Origin: Hymenobacter sp.
Lineage (GTDB): Bacteria; Bacteroidota; Bacteroidia; Cytophagales; Hymenobacteraceae
Length of the DNA: 47,341 nt
Reading direction: 5' to 3'
NCBI GenBank assembly: GCA_025353745.1
Contig: JANXOE010000155.1
Location: 1 to 47,341 of the forward strand
Shown here: positions 34,071-40,907 of the stretch, one piece after another
Layout of the letters: the number at the start of each line of letters is the position of its first letter
Numbering within the stretch: the first letter of the stretch is position 1
Translations under genes and position numbers: made by a program
Notes under the pieces: generated by a model
What the model was told of the DNA's origin: nothing
The model's input: only the letters and a program-made list of their open reading frames with translations
Database searches by the model: none

Positions 34071-34306
34071 CGCAAGCCGAAGTGTCGGTATATCAAAGTA
34101 GGCATCAAATATGGGTTGAAAATATTGATTCTACCCCGTTTATAAGCGGTTATCAACGTCCAGAGATGACAATGTATGTTTGAAGCTCAGCAGCAATGAT
34201 TAATATGTATTGACTCTGCATGGCTAAGCTCTATCTAATAGGTCCCATTCATCGGTGACAGCAGCTGCAGTTGTATCAATCAGCAGACTACGTGCAGGGA
34301 CATTTG

Positions 34307-34314
34307 TATCTTTG
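34307..34314 (+). promoter_or_regulatory. -7 box TATCTTTG for the 78-aa gene
   Basis: A perfect TAnnTTTG ends four bases before ATG 34319, so the transcript would be leaderless or nearly so. No good -33 match is seen. Confidence 0.4.
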
Positions 34315-34318
34315 TGCA

Positions 34319-34552
34319 ATGCTCTACAACCGTCACTGTGATATTTTTAAAGCCCGGGACGGACAGCATTATTGCCGCCTCGAAACTGCTGCACACAGCG
34401 AGAAATTCGAGGTCTACGGTCCCTTTGGCACGGCAGCCAACGCGTTACGCTACTTGCAGAGAGAGCATGAAATCCAGGACGAGTTCTACTTAGATGAGAC
34501 CGGGAGGCGACCAGAACCAGTTGCCGCTATTGCTATAATTGATGCTAACTGA
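34319..34552 (+). CDS. small protein, stand-alone copy of a RecE-like nuclease C-terminal domain
   Basis: A 77-aa protein that starts MLYNRHCDIFKARDGQHYCR and ends with DETGRRPEPVAAIAIIDAN. By hand alignment about 37 of 64 residues are identical to the last 64 residues of the convergent nuclease gene at 34611-35483 (CDIYRARDGQYYARLE, then GPF, LQ and FLDESGRR). Parts of the DNA also match, so it is an inverted duplication of that domain. Function unknown; it could be an antagonist or DNA-binding partner of the nuclease. Its 3' end faces the nuclease gene across a shared terminator. Confidence 0.7.
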   Translation: MLYNRHCDIFKARDGQHYCRLETAAHSEKFEVYGPFGTAANALRYLQREHEIQDEFYLDETGRRPEPVAAIAIIDAN

Positions 34553-34572
34553 TAGCCAGGGGTACAACACAT

Positions 34573-34604
34573 AAAAAAGGGTGGTCTTCTGACCACCCTT
34601 TTTT
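34573..34604. terminator. bidirectional terminator between convergent genes
   Basis: AAAAAAGGGTGGTC pairs with GACCACCCTTTTTT around TTCT, a 14-bp perfect stem with A- and T-runs. It serves the genes at 34319-34552 and 34611-35483. Confidence 0.92.
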
Positions 34605-34610
34605 ATTAAA

Positions 34611-35483
34611 CTAGCGCAGCTGCATGGTCAGCGGTACGGAGCGACGGCCTGACTCATCTAGGAAAAAGTCCGGGCCAATGGCGCGGTGCTCCTGCAGCCA
34701 GCTGAGGGCGGCGGGGGCAGCCGGGAAAGGTCCGAGGTGTTCGAAGCTTTCGCTATAAGGGGCCGTTTCGAGACGGGCATAATACTGGCCGTCGCGGGCA
34801 CGGTAGATGTCGCAGTGACGCTTTGGGCCGGGTACTGCCGGGGTGGCCGCCTGATGGGAAGCACAGTGGCGCAGCAGCGCCGTGTACTTCTTCCGGCCCT
34901 GCGCAATGAAGCCGGGCGCGGCGGTGGCGTCGAACACCCAGACCTCGTGCGGGGCCTTTTTCTGCACGCCGATAATCAGGAAACGGTCGGCGGTCAGCGC
35001 ATCGAGGTACAGGGCGGCTTGGCGGTCGTAGTCGTACTGCTCGGCGCTGGCCAGGAAGTGCGGCAGGTCCTGACAGCTGGTGGTTTTGAAGTCGATGAGC
35101 GTGGTGCGGCGGCCGGCTCGGCTGGTTACGAGTAAGTCGGGGCGGATTTTAACGGCTATGCTGGTGGCGGTGTGAGTGGCCGTGTGTGTCAGCTCGGGAG
35201 TGCCCCGGTATAGCAGGTCGCGGCAGTAGCGGTGGCGGCGTACCTGGCGGGCCAGCTGTTCCAACTGCTCCCAGGGGCATTTCTCGGCGGTGCGGGCGTA
35301 GGTGGCCGGCTCCAAGGTGGCGCTGTGGAAGTGAGAGCCAAAGGCCAGGGCCTGCGGGTTGGGTTTGCGCAGCTGGCCGAGTACCTGGGCTTTCAATTCG
35401 GAGAGGTCGGTATTGGAAACCTGGGGCAGGGCGCGGTGCTGCTCCTGGGTGAGGCCGGGGTAAGCTTGCAGATTGTGAAACAT
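34611..35483 (-). CDS. RecE/YqaJ-like PD-(D/E)XK nuclease with extra C-terminal domain
   Basis: A 290-aa protein. It opens with LTQEQHRALPQVSNTDLSEL and has LAFGSHFHSATLEPATY, as in phage RecE/DUF3799-type exonucleases. The nuclease site is VKIRPDLLV (the D) and TTLIDFKTTSC (D-x-K), with YDRQAALYLDAL as the conserved Q-x-x-x-Y helix. The last 70 residues form the separate CDIYRARDGQYY domain that is also encoded alone at 34319-34552. It is the last gene of the phage-like minus-strand operon, preceded by the 233-aa gene, an arrangement that recalls recE-recT pairs in which the partner is an annealing protein. Confidence 0.82.
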   Translation of the reverse strand: MFHNLQAYPGLTQEQHRALPQVSNTDLSELKAQVLGQLRKPNPQALAFGSHFHSATLEPATYARTAEKCPWEQLEQLARQVRRHRYCRDLLYRGTPELTHTATHTATSIAVKIRPDLLVTSRAGRRTTLIDFKTTSCQDLPHFLASAEQYDYDRQAALYLDALTADRFLIIGVQKKAPHEVWVFDATAAPGFIAQGRKKYTALLRHCASHQAATPAVPGPKRHCDIYRARDGQYYARLETAPYSESFEHLGPFPAAPAALSWLQEHRAIGPDFFLDESGRRSVPLTMQLR

Positions 35484-35575
35484 GAGGTTGATGGCTGGCG
35501 GGTGAATATTGGGAAGAGGTGGCCCGCTGGGGCCGCCCACCCCTGGACGGGACAGGCGGCCGGCGGGCGTGGCAA

Positions 35576-36277
35576 TCAGGCGGCATGCAGAGCTGCCGGG
35601 GCGTCCGTTTCGATGCTGTGTGGGTCGTCGCCTTCGGCGGGCACGGTGTAGCCGTGCTGGATTCGCATATCAGCCGCGCCGGTGTAGGTTTCGGCCCGCC
35701 AGATGGGAAGGTCGCGGGCGTAGTCGCGGCGGGCTGCTACTTCGGCCGCGTCGGCGGCTTCGTAGCTGAACTGGGCGATGTAGTACACGGCTTTCTTGCC
35801 GTCCTTGGTCGTCTCCTTCTTCTCGGCCTGCACTTTTACCGTTACATCGGCAAGGGTCAGGTCGTCGTAGAAAAGCGGCTCGATGAGGCGGTACAGGTTT
35901 TCGACACTGTAGCCGTGGAAGAGCACGGCGCAGATGGCGCCTTTCTCGTCGGCATAGAACAGCTCGGCCCACAGCTTGCGGCCCATGTTCAGAATATCAT
36001 CCTGAAAAATGCGCCAGGCCAGCGGAATGAAGCTGAGCGAATTGCCCAGCGGCACGGTGCCGCCGATGTTGAACTGGCCGGCCTTGGCATCGAAGCGCAC
36101 CTGGCGCGGGTGGCCGGGCAGGTAGCGGAAGCGGGACACTTTGGCAACCTCGCCGGTGGCCTCGTCCAGCTTCTCGATGAGGTAGGCGCGGGCGGGCTTT
36201 TCGGCCACGGCCGTAGTGGTGGGGGCGGCCGGGGCTTCGGTGTCGGCGCTGCGCTGGGCTTTTACTTTGGTGGACAT
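35576..36277 (-). CDS. phage-like hypothetical protein next to RecE-like nuclease
   Basis: A 233-aa protein from ATG 36277. It has a low-complexity Ala/Thr N-terminus, then a compact folded region: FIPLAWRIFQDDILNMGRKL, LFHGYSVENLYRLIEPLFYD and a YYIAQFSYEA strand. No enzyme motif is visible. Because it sits directly before the nuclease gene, a role as single-strand DNA binding or annealing partner is a reasonable guess, but no RecT or OB-fold signature could be seen. The acidic C-terminus (residues from AEGDDPHSIETDAP) resembles the tails of ssDNA-binding proteins. Ends 92 bp before the nuclease start. Confidence 0.65.
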   Translation of the reverse strand: MSTKVKAQRSADTEAPAAPTTTAVAEKPARAYLIEKLDEATGEVAKVSRFRYLPGHPRQVRFDAKAGQFNIGGTVPLGNSLSFIPLAWRIFQDDILNMGRKLWAELFYADEKGAICAVLFHGYSVENLYRLIEPLFYDDLTLADVTVKVQAEKKETTKDGKKAVYYIAQFSYEAADAAEVAARRDYARDLPIWRAETYTGAADMRIQHGYTVPAEGDDPHSIETDAPAALHAA

Positions 36278-36345
36278 TGGTAAGAGGTGAAAATGGTTGG
36301 AGTGAAAAAGTGGGGGCCGCTGGCGGCCAGCCCCCGGTGCCGTTA

Positions 36346-36549
36346 TTAGTATCTGTCCTCGGGCTCGTTCTGGTACATATGGGCGAAGCTGGCGGCTTCT
36401 GCTATTGCTTCGGCGCGGGTGCTGGCCACGACGGGCAAGGTGCTGGGCCGACCGTAGCAGCTCAGGTCGGCGGGCTGCCTTACTGTGGCCTGCCAGTTGA
36501 TACCAAGGGCGATGCGGCGGACGTAGGCGCGAAAAATGGGAGCTTTCAT
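36346..36549 (-). CDS. small hypothetical protein
   Basis: A 67-aa protein, MKAPIFRAYVRRIALGINWQ at the start and ending HMYQNEPEDRY. It contains ASTRAEAIAEAASFAHMY, a helix that resembles the C-terminal part of small phage proteins, but no family was recognised. It stays in the same strand and tight order as its neighbours (68 bp to the 233-aa gene and 47 bp after the DUF3846-like gene), which supports it as a real gene. Confidence 0.55.
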   Translation of the reverse strand: MKAPIFRAYVRRIALGINWQATVRQPADLSCYGRPSTLPVVASTRAEAIAEAASFAHMYQNEPEDRY

Positions 36550-36596
36550 GGCAGGGGCGGAATGCGGGGCCGGCGGTGGCCGCCGGCCCCTGGGTG

Positions 36597-36914
36597 TTAC
36601 CGGAATTGCTTGTCGCGGCAGAGGATGGCGCGGCCCACAATGGAATCCTGGCCCCGCGCTTCGGGCTGGTGGTGGTACCAGAGGTAGGTAGCCACCAAGT
36701 TGACATAGCAGGGACTGCGGAACTTGCCCTCGTCGTCGATGATGAGAATGAGCTCGGGCGTGAGGCGGATGACATCAACTAGCCGGCAATCGAGCAGCCG
36801 GTACAACTCGGCCAGCTTGAAGCTGCGGCCATTGGCGGGGCTGACGGGCTGCGGGCTGGCGCTGTGCGGGTCGAGTAGATGAGGCTGATAGGCGGTGGTG
36901 GTTTTGACTGGCAT
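36597..36914 (-). CDS. DUF3846-like protein
   Basis: A 105-aa protein from ATG 36914. Its core is FKLAELYRLLDCRLVDVIRL followed by LILIIDDEGKF, NLVATYLWYH and DSIVGRAILC: the L-x-x-L-x-x-x-V-D-V-I, I-I-D-D-E-G and D-x-I-V-G-x-A pattern of DUF3846 proteins, which are carried on phages and mobile elements. Function is unknown. It is part of the short-gene operon on the minus strand. Confidence 0.7.
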   Translation of the reverse strand: MPVKTTTAYQPHLLDPHSASPQPVSPANGRSFKLAELYRLLDCRLVDVIRLTPELILIIDDEGKFRSPCYVNLVATYLWYHHQPEARGQDSIVGRAILCRDKQFR

Positions 36915-36960
36915 GGTGGGGCTGGTTAGGGTGCCGCCCGCACCGGGCGGCCCCGGTAGG

Positions 36961-37218
36961 TTAATGAGTGCCGGCGGCCTGCGTGGCCGGGTAGGCGTGG
37001 GCGCTGGCGTGGTACAGCTGCACGGCGGCGGCCAGCGCCTCGTAGCAGGTGGCCCCGGTGCCGTGATAATGGCCGGGGCAGGCCGCATCAGGCGGGGTGC
37101 CGATGGTGATATTGAAGCGCGTGCCTTTGGCGAAGGCATAGCCGCGCACCGGGCAGCCGGGCAGCGGAAAGCAGGCCGCGGCAACCTGGAAGAAACTGAG
37201 GGCAAGACGGGCTATCAT
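36961..37218 (-). CDS. small hypothetical protein
   Basis: An 85-aa protein, no family recognised. It contains RGYAFAKGTRFNITIG and a C-terminal helix CYEALAAAVQLYHASAHAY. Cysteines at positions 16, 22, 47 and 58 may bind metal, but spacing is irregular. Gene order, strand and 46-bp spacing to the next gene agree with operon membership. Confidence 0.55.
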   Translation of the reverse strand: MIARLALSFFQVAAACFPLPGCPVRGYAFAKGTRFNITIGTPPDAACPGHYHGTGATCYEALAAAVQLYHASAHAYPATQAAGTH

Positions 37219-37272
37219 AAAAGCGGGAGTAGTGGCCGCGCTGGGGCAGGCCGGGTGAAAAAGGGAGGCCGG

Positions 37273-37467
37273 CTAGTAGCCCTCGACCTCGAAAATCATC
37301 TGCTCGTATTCGCCATCTTCCCACCCTTGCTGCTCCTGCTCGTGGTGGTACCAGGCTTGGCGCTCCCATTCTTCCTGCTCCTCGTAGAATGCGGCCTGGG
37401 CTTCATCAGCGGCCATTTCTTCGCTGCGGAGTGCGCACAGCTCCGCCTCGGTGGGTTCGTACTCCAT
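37273..37467 (-). CDS. small acidic hypothetical protein
   Basis: A 64-aa, very acidic, glutamate- and tryptophan-rich protein (AQAAFYEEQEEWERQAWY). Strong negative charge over its whole length is the type seen in DNA-mimic or anti-restriction proteins, but this is only a compositional resemblance. It is placed between two other small genes on the same strand. Confidence 0.55.
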   Translation of the reverse strand: MEYEPTEAELCALRSEEMAADEAQAAFYEEQEEWERQAWYHHEQEQQGWEDGEYEQMIFEVEGY

Positions 37468-37515
37468 GAGAAAGGGGCTTAGTGGCCCGCGCCGATGCCG
37501 ACGCGGACCTAGTGG

Positions 37516-37911
37516 CTAGAAAATGGGGTAGCGGGCGCGGGCGGCCTGCAAGGCGGCCCCGGCGGGGCTGGCGTGGAAAGCGGCGGCGGCAGCCTTGTAA
37601 TTGGCCTGGGCCTCACGGCAGCGGATGATGGCGGCGCGCAGCTGCGCGAAGCGGCCTGCCTGGGGGCGGTAGTCATCGCGCAGCACATACTTGGCGGCGC
37701 GGGCATCGAAGTAGGCCGAGTGGGCGCGGGCCAGCGCGTGGCGGGCGGCTACTGCGGCGGGGTCGATGGGGGGCGGGGCTGGCTGGGGTGCTGGCTGGGG
37801 GCGGGGTGGAAACATGGTCTCCAGCCGGGCAAGGGTGGCGTGCAGGGCGGCCAGCTTGCTGGCAGCCGCGCCCACGACGGGCGCGGCTGGGACAGTGGCG
37901 ACGCTAGGCAT
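37516..37911 (-). CDS. alanine-rich hypothetical protein
   Basis: A 131-aa protein from ATG 37911. The N-terminal 60 residues are Ala/Pro-rich and the rest is one or two long helices (AVAARHALARAHSAYFDARA and RFAQLRAAIIRCREAQANY). It may form a coiled coil. The start overlaps the end of the upstream 106-aa gene by 8 bp, which supports this start and translational coupling. No family was recognised. Confidence 0.55.
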   Translation of the reverse strand: MPSVATVPAAPVVGAAASKLAALHATLARLETMFPPRPQPAPQPAPPPIDPAAVAARHALARAHSAYFDARAAKYVLRDDYRPQAGRFAQLRAAIIRCREAQANYKAAAAAFHASPAGAALQAARARYPIF

Positions 37912-38224
37912 GAGCGGGCACCCCGGCAAACTCATCCTCGGCCTTGATAACCTGCCACACGGCGGCGAAGGAAAAACCGGGGTGCGCGGCACGCATGGCA
38001 CGAAAGGCCTTGCGAAGCGCCTCAAACGGGCAGGGCGAAGAGCCGGCGAAGCCGCCAGATGGCTGGCACTCCGGCCGTGCCTCCAAGCTGAGCATGACGT
38101 ACCACGAGGTGCCGCCCTTGCTATATGTGGCGGCGGACTGCGAAATGTATATGCCCGAAAACGAGCACAGGGCGGGGCCTTTCCAGGCGGCAGCGGCGAG
38201 CTGCAAAAGTTGGTTGGGTTGCAT
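37904..38224 (-). CDS. hypothetical protein, first gene of the phage-like operon
   Basis: A 106-aa protein from ATG 38224. It begins MQPNQLLQLAAAAWKGPALC and has ISQSAATYSKGGTSWYVMLS, then a helix near FEALRKAFRAMRAAHPGFSF. No family was recognised. It is the first gene after a full-consensus promoter (38307-38338, minus) with a leader of roughly 75 nt. An in-frame start further upstream would read through the promoter. Confidence 0.6.
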   Translation of the reverse strand: MQPNQLLQLAAAAWKGPALCSFSGIYISQSAATYSKGGTSWYVMLSLEARPECQPSGGFAGSSPCPFEALRKAFRAMRAAHPGFSFAAVWQVIKAEDEFAGVPAHA

Positions 38225-38306
38225 GGCTGTAGATGTTAGCCGTGGGTGCCCCGCGCCGTAGGCCTCCGGGTAGGGCGGGCAGCCGGGTCTTTCCCGACTT
38301 GCTACC

Positions 38307-38338
38307 CAAAGATACAAACAAAATGTTTGCAAATCAAA
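38307..38338 (-). promoter_or_regulatory. promoter of the phage-like operon (minus strand)
   Basis: On the minus strand TTTG (38338-38335) and TATCTTTG (38314-38307) are spaced by 20 bp, a full Bacteroidota consensus. It is probably the promoter for all eight genes from 38224 down to 34611. Confidence 0.72.
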
Positions 38339-38473
38339 CAATACGCAACCAAAAGATGGGCAAGACAGGACTTTTTTTGTTGCCTGACAAGTTCGGAAAA
38401 GTGCAATTTACGGTGCCTGCGCTACCGGACGCGGTCGACCACACAACACCTAAATGCCTTTTGGCTGGGGTTT

Positions 38474-38516
38474 GGGGGCGGCGAGCCCCCAATGGACCCT
38501 CGGCGGAGCCGGCCTT
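38474..38516. repeat. two-hairpin motif, copy 1
   Basis: Hairpin A is GGGGGC-n5-GCCCCC, then AATGGACCCT, then hairpin B CGGC-GGA-GCCG followed by GCCTT. The same order is found 128 bp downstream with compensating base changes in both stems. Confidence 0.65.
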
Positions 38517-38601
38517 ATGAGGGTGTAGCGGCCTCTTGGGGCTGCGGAACCCGAGGAAGATGACCGGGCTTTTTCCAGCTTGGGCATGATGACGGGGGCT
38601 T

Positions 38602-38640
38602 GGGGCTCTCCCCAATGAAACCCTCCGCGAAGCGGGCCTT
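38602..38640. repeat. two-hairpin motif, copy 2
   Basis: GGGG-CTCT-CCCC, AATGAAACCCT, CCGC-GAA-GCGG, then GCCTT. Linker AATG(G/A)A-CCCT and the ending are kept, whereas stems change on both sides and remain paired. Confidence 0.65.
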
Positions 38641-39281
38641 GCTTCTGCCTGCGTGGCCTGAACGCAGATTTTACCCGCAGGTGGCAGGCCTTTTTCGGCC
38701 TGTGGCCTGCAACCGAATCAGGGGGTGCTGACGGGTGGCGTGAGGCCTTTTCTGGCCTGGCGCGGCCCGGTGGCGGTGCGGTGGGCTGGCGTTGGTATGC
38801 TTCCGTGGGTTCGGTGGTGGCTATAGAATCGGTGCGGTGGGGAGAGGGGCGGGACGGCGCTGCAATGACCGAAGCGACCAGAGCGCAGCAAGCGTAGGGA
38901 ATGAGGAGCGCAGGAACGAAGCGACGAATGGACGTAGCGCAGCGTCGCGGCGGGAGTGCAGGGAATGAAAGCGACGGCCGGCACCGTGGCGGCTGGCTCG
39001 GGTGGGGCCGGACGGGCGGAGCGTCCCGAAGGGCGGGCGGCACGGCTGGCGGTGGGTTGGCGGAGCGTCCGGGTGGCGCTGGGGTGAGTTTCAGCGCGAC
39101 AAGGGTTTTATCTGAGCGGTGCTGCCCGCAACAGGGATAGTAGCCAAGCCGACCATCGGGAGGCTGCCCGCAGGGCCGAAGCGAAGCGGAGTGGCGGATA
39201 GCCCGGCCCGCAGGGGTTGCTCAAAATAATTCAATTGACCGACGTGTTATAAATGCGCCAACTATGTTGCAAAATGTAACG

Positions 39282-39303
39282 TAAGTTTGTATTGAATTCA
39301 ATA
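39282..39303 (+). promoter_or_regulatory. -7 box and perfect 14-bp palindrome upstream of the holin-like gene
   Basis: TAAGTTTG (39282-39289) matches the -7 consensus, and TATTGAATTCAATA (39290-39303) is a perfect palindrome directly at the expected transcription start. A related half-site AATTCAAT occurs at about 39228-39235. A repressor bound here would block transcription of the lysis-like genes. No -33 match at normal spacing is seen. Confidence 0.55.
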
Positions 39304-39329
39304 ATTGTAACAAACCAAACCTCAACGCC

Positions 39330-39614
39330 ATGTTTAGCAGCACGAAAACCGGGCACCTCGCCCACATCCTTACAACGGCTCTTTTGGGGCAGGTAGCCAG
39401 CAACGAGCTGACCCCGCCCGACCCCGGCCAAATTGAGAATTACGGGCACCTCATCATTCAGGCGCTGGTGGCCATCGTCACGATTTGGGCGACGGTGCGC
39501 AAGGCCCTGCAGAAGCCCGAGAATGTGGTGAAATCTCCAGTGGTGGGCGTGGTAGCGGGTCCAGTTGTGCCTGCTGATACTACCGCTACTTCTGCCGCCG
39601 ATGCTGCCGAGTAA
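39330..39614 (+). CDS. holin-like small membrane protein
   Basis: A 94-aa protein with a clear membrane helix (HLIIQALVAIVTIWATV), a weaker hydrophobic segment before it (LAHILTTALLGQVA), a charged stretch (RKALQKPE) and an Ala/Thr/Val-rich tail. The size and the position directly in front of a peptidoglycan-cleaving endopeptidase are those of a phage holin, but holins are too diverse for a firm call. The last 14 bp overlap the endolysin-like gene, in a different frame. Confidence 0.55.
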   Translation: MFSSTKTGHLAHILTTALLGQVASNELTPPDPGQIENYGHLIIQALVAIVTIWATVRKALQKPENVVKSPVVGVVAGPVVPADTTATSAADAAE

Positions 39615-40065
39615 GGCAGTGGTCGGCGCGACTCGGGTGGTGCCCGCGTTGAATGAAACGCAGAAGCGCAGCCAGGCGGCCCGGTTGGGGCAGGCGGTTC
39701 CGACCTTGGCCGCGGCCTATGCGCAGGCGCTGGCCCGGTGGATGGGTGACCCGGTGCTACGGCTGGCGGGCCTACCCATTGTCACCGAGTCGTACCGGTC
39801 GCCGGAGCGGCAGGATGAGCTGTATCGGCAGGGGCGCAGCAAGCCGGGGCCGGTGGTGACATACAAGCGGGGCGGGGAGTCGAAGCACAACGTTTTGCCG
39901 AGCCGGGCCCTGGATGTGGCGTTTCTGCTGGCCGATGGGTCGGTATCGTGGTCGGGGCTGCTGCTGAGCAAATTTGCGCGGCTGGTGAAGGCGGCTGATG
40001 CGCGGGTGCGGTGGGGCGGGGACTTCCCGGGGGATTTTAAGGACCGGCCGCATTTTGAGGTGTAG
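39601..40065 (+). CDS. M15-family peptidase (endolysin-like)
   Basis: A 154-aa protein from ATG 39601. It contains ESYRSPERQDELYRQGRS, ESKHNVLPSRALDVAF with zinc ligands His96 and Asp105, and WGGDFPGDFKDRPHFEV with His151, the zinc-binding layout of M15 D-Ala-D-Ala/L-Ala-D-Glu peptidases used as phage endolysins. No signal peptide is present, so release would depend on a holin, as the preceding overlapping gene suggests. It lies 62 bp from the convergent AbiEii gene across a terminator. Confidence 0.9.
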   Translation: MLPSKAVVGATRVVPALNETQKRSQAARLGQAVPTLAAAYAQALARWMGDPVLRLAGLPIVTESYRSPERQDELYRQGRSKPGPVVTYKRGGESKHNVLPSRALDVAFLLADGSVSWSGLLLSKFARLVKAADARVRWGGDFPGDFKDRPHFEV

Positions 40066-40075
40066 GCTGGATACG

Positions 40076-40106
40076 AAACGAGCGGGCCATCTGGACCGCT
40101 CGTTTT
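40076..40106. terminator. bidirectional terminator
   Basis: AAACGAGCGG pairs with CCGCTCGTTT (10 bp) around a 10-nt loop, followed by T. It separates the convergent endolysin-like and AbiEii genes. Confidence 0.8.
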
Positions 40107-40127
40107 GGTTTCGGAGGGTGGTTGGCT

Positions 40128-40907
40128 TCAGCTTAGCACCTGCTGAATGTATTGGGGGAATAGGGTGACCAAACGGTCTTCGCGGGGATTGAAGAGGAAG
40201 GGGCGCACGTCGTCGGCCATCGCCTGCATGTCGAGGGTCTGGCAGTGGGCCAGCAGCTGGGCTTTGAGGTCGGCGGGGGTTTCGATGCCGCGCTTCTGGG
40301 TGAGGTAGGCGTAGTTGGGCGTGACCTGGCGGCCGAGCAGGAATACGGCGTCGTAGAAGTCGCGCCCCTTGTTACGGACGCGGTTGAGAATGGCGTAGAA
40401 CTTCTGGGCCAGCAGCAGGTCGGGGGGCGTGGTCTGGATTTGGGTGAAGACGTCGAAGCGGTTGAGCAGGTGCAACTCGGGCTCAAAGGCAAAGTGCTGG
40501 GGCTCGGTGTCGAGCTGGATAAGAATCTTTTCCTCGCGGTAGCCGCTCAGGCCCTCATTGAACAGCAGCTCGGGAAATCGGACGTGGCAGTGGTAAGCAT
40601 CCTTGAGCACCGTCTTCATTTCGACCTCGTAGCCTTCCAGCTCCATGCCGCGGACGACGATGGCGGCCAGCTCGCCGAACTCGGTGGCCGTTACGCCGGT
40701 GTTGTCGAAATCGAGGTCTTCGGAAAAGCGCTGGTTGCCGTGGACGATGCGTAGGCAGGTACCGCCGAGGAAGAAAAACCTCTCGCCCAAGGGACTATCG
40801 TAGATAAGCTGGAGCAGCTTGTGCTGGAGATATTCGCGCAGGATGAAGCGGCTGAAAGGTCGGAGCGCGGCCGGGTACTGGGCCTGAATCTGGGCGAGGC
40901 TATGCAT
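40128..40907 (-). CDS. abiEii: AbiEii/AbiGii-type nucleotidyltransferase toxin
   Basis: A 259-aa protein of the AbiEii family, which inactivates tRNA by nucleotide addition during phage infection. The nucleotidyltransferase signature is FLGGTCLRIVHGNQRFSEDL followed by DFDNTG: GG at the nucleotide site and D-x-D as metal ligands. A later RNKGRDFYDAVFLL segment is the conserved K-x-R-D-x-x-D motif. It starts inside the antitoxin gene (8-bp overlap). The antitoxin gene comes first, as in AbiE operons. Confidence 0.9.
   Translation of the reverse strand: MHSLAQIQAQYPAALRPFSRFILREYLQHKLLQLIYDSPLGERFFFLGGTCLRIVHGNQRFSEDLDFDNTGVTATEFGELAAIVVRGMELEGYEVEMKTVLKDAYHCHVRFPELLFNEGLSGYREEKILIQLDTEPQHFAFEPELHLLNRFDVFTQIQTTPPDLLLAQKFYAILNRVRNKGRDFYDAVFLLGRQVTPNYAYLTQKRGIETPADLKAQLLAHCQTLDMQAMADDVRPFLFNPREDRLVTLFPQYIQQVLS

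Larger units (their letters stand above)
38339..39329. other. about 1-kb non-coding, structured region
   Basis: No believable gene: open frames here are low-complexity on both strands. It holds a double copy of a two-hairpin motif (38474-38640), further hairpins (CAGGCC/GGCCTG at 38685-38702 and CTGCGT/ACGCAG at 38649-38667), a stretch rich in AGCG words (about 38870-38955), two copies of GCGGAGCGTCC (around 39016 and 39060), and then an AT-rich promoter/operator zone (39220-39320). A replication or transfer origin, or structured RNAs, are possible. Confidence 0.5.

Noticed and set aside
38450..39043. Minus-strand frame through the 1-kb gap
   Set aside because: Pro/Arg/Ser-rich low complexity and it would read straight through the hairpin motifs; not a believable protein.
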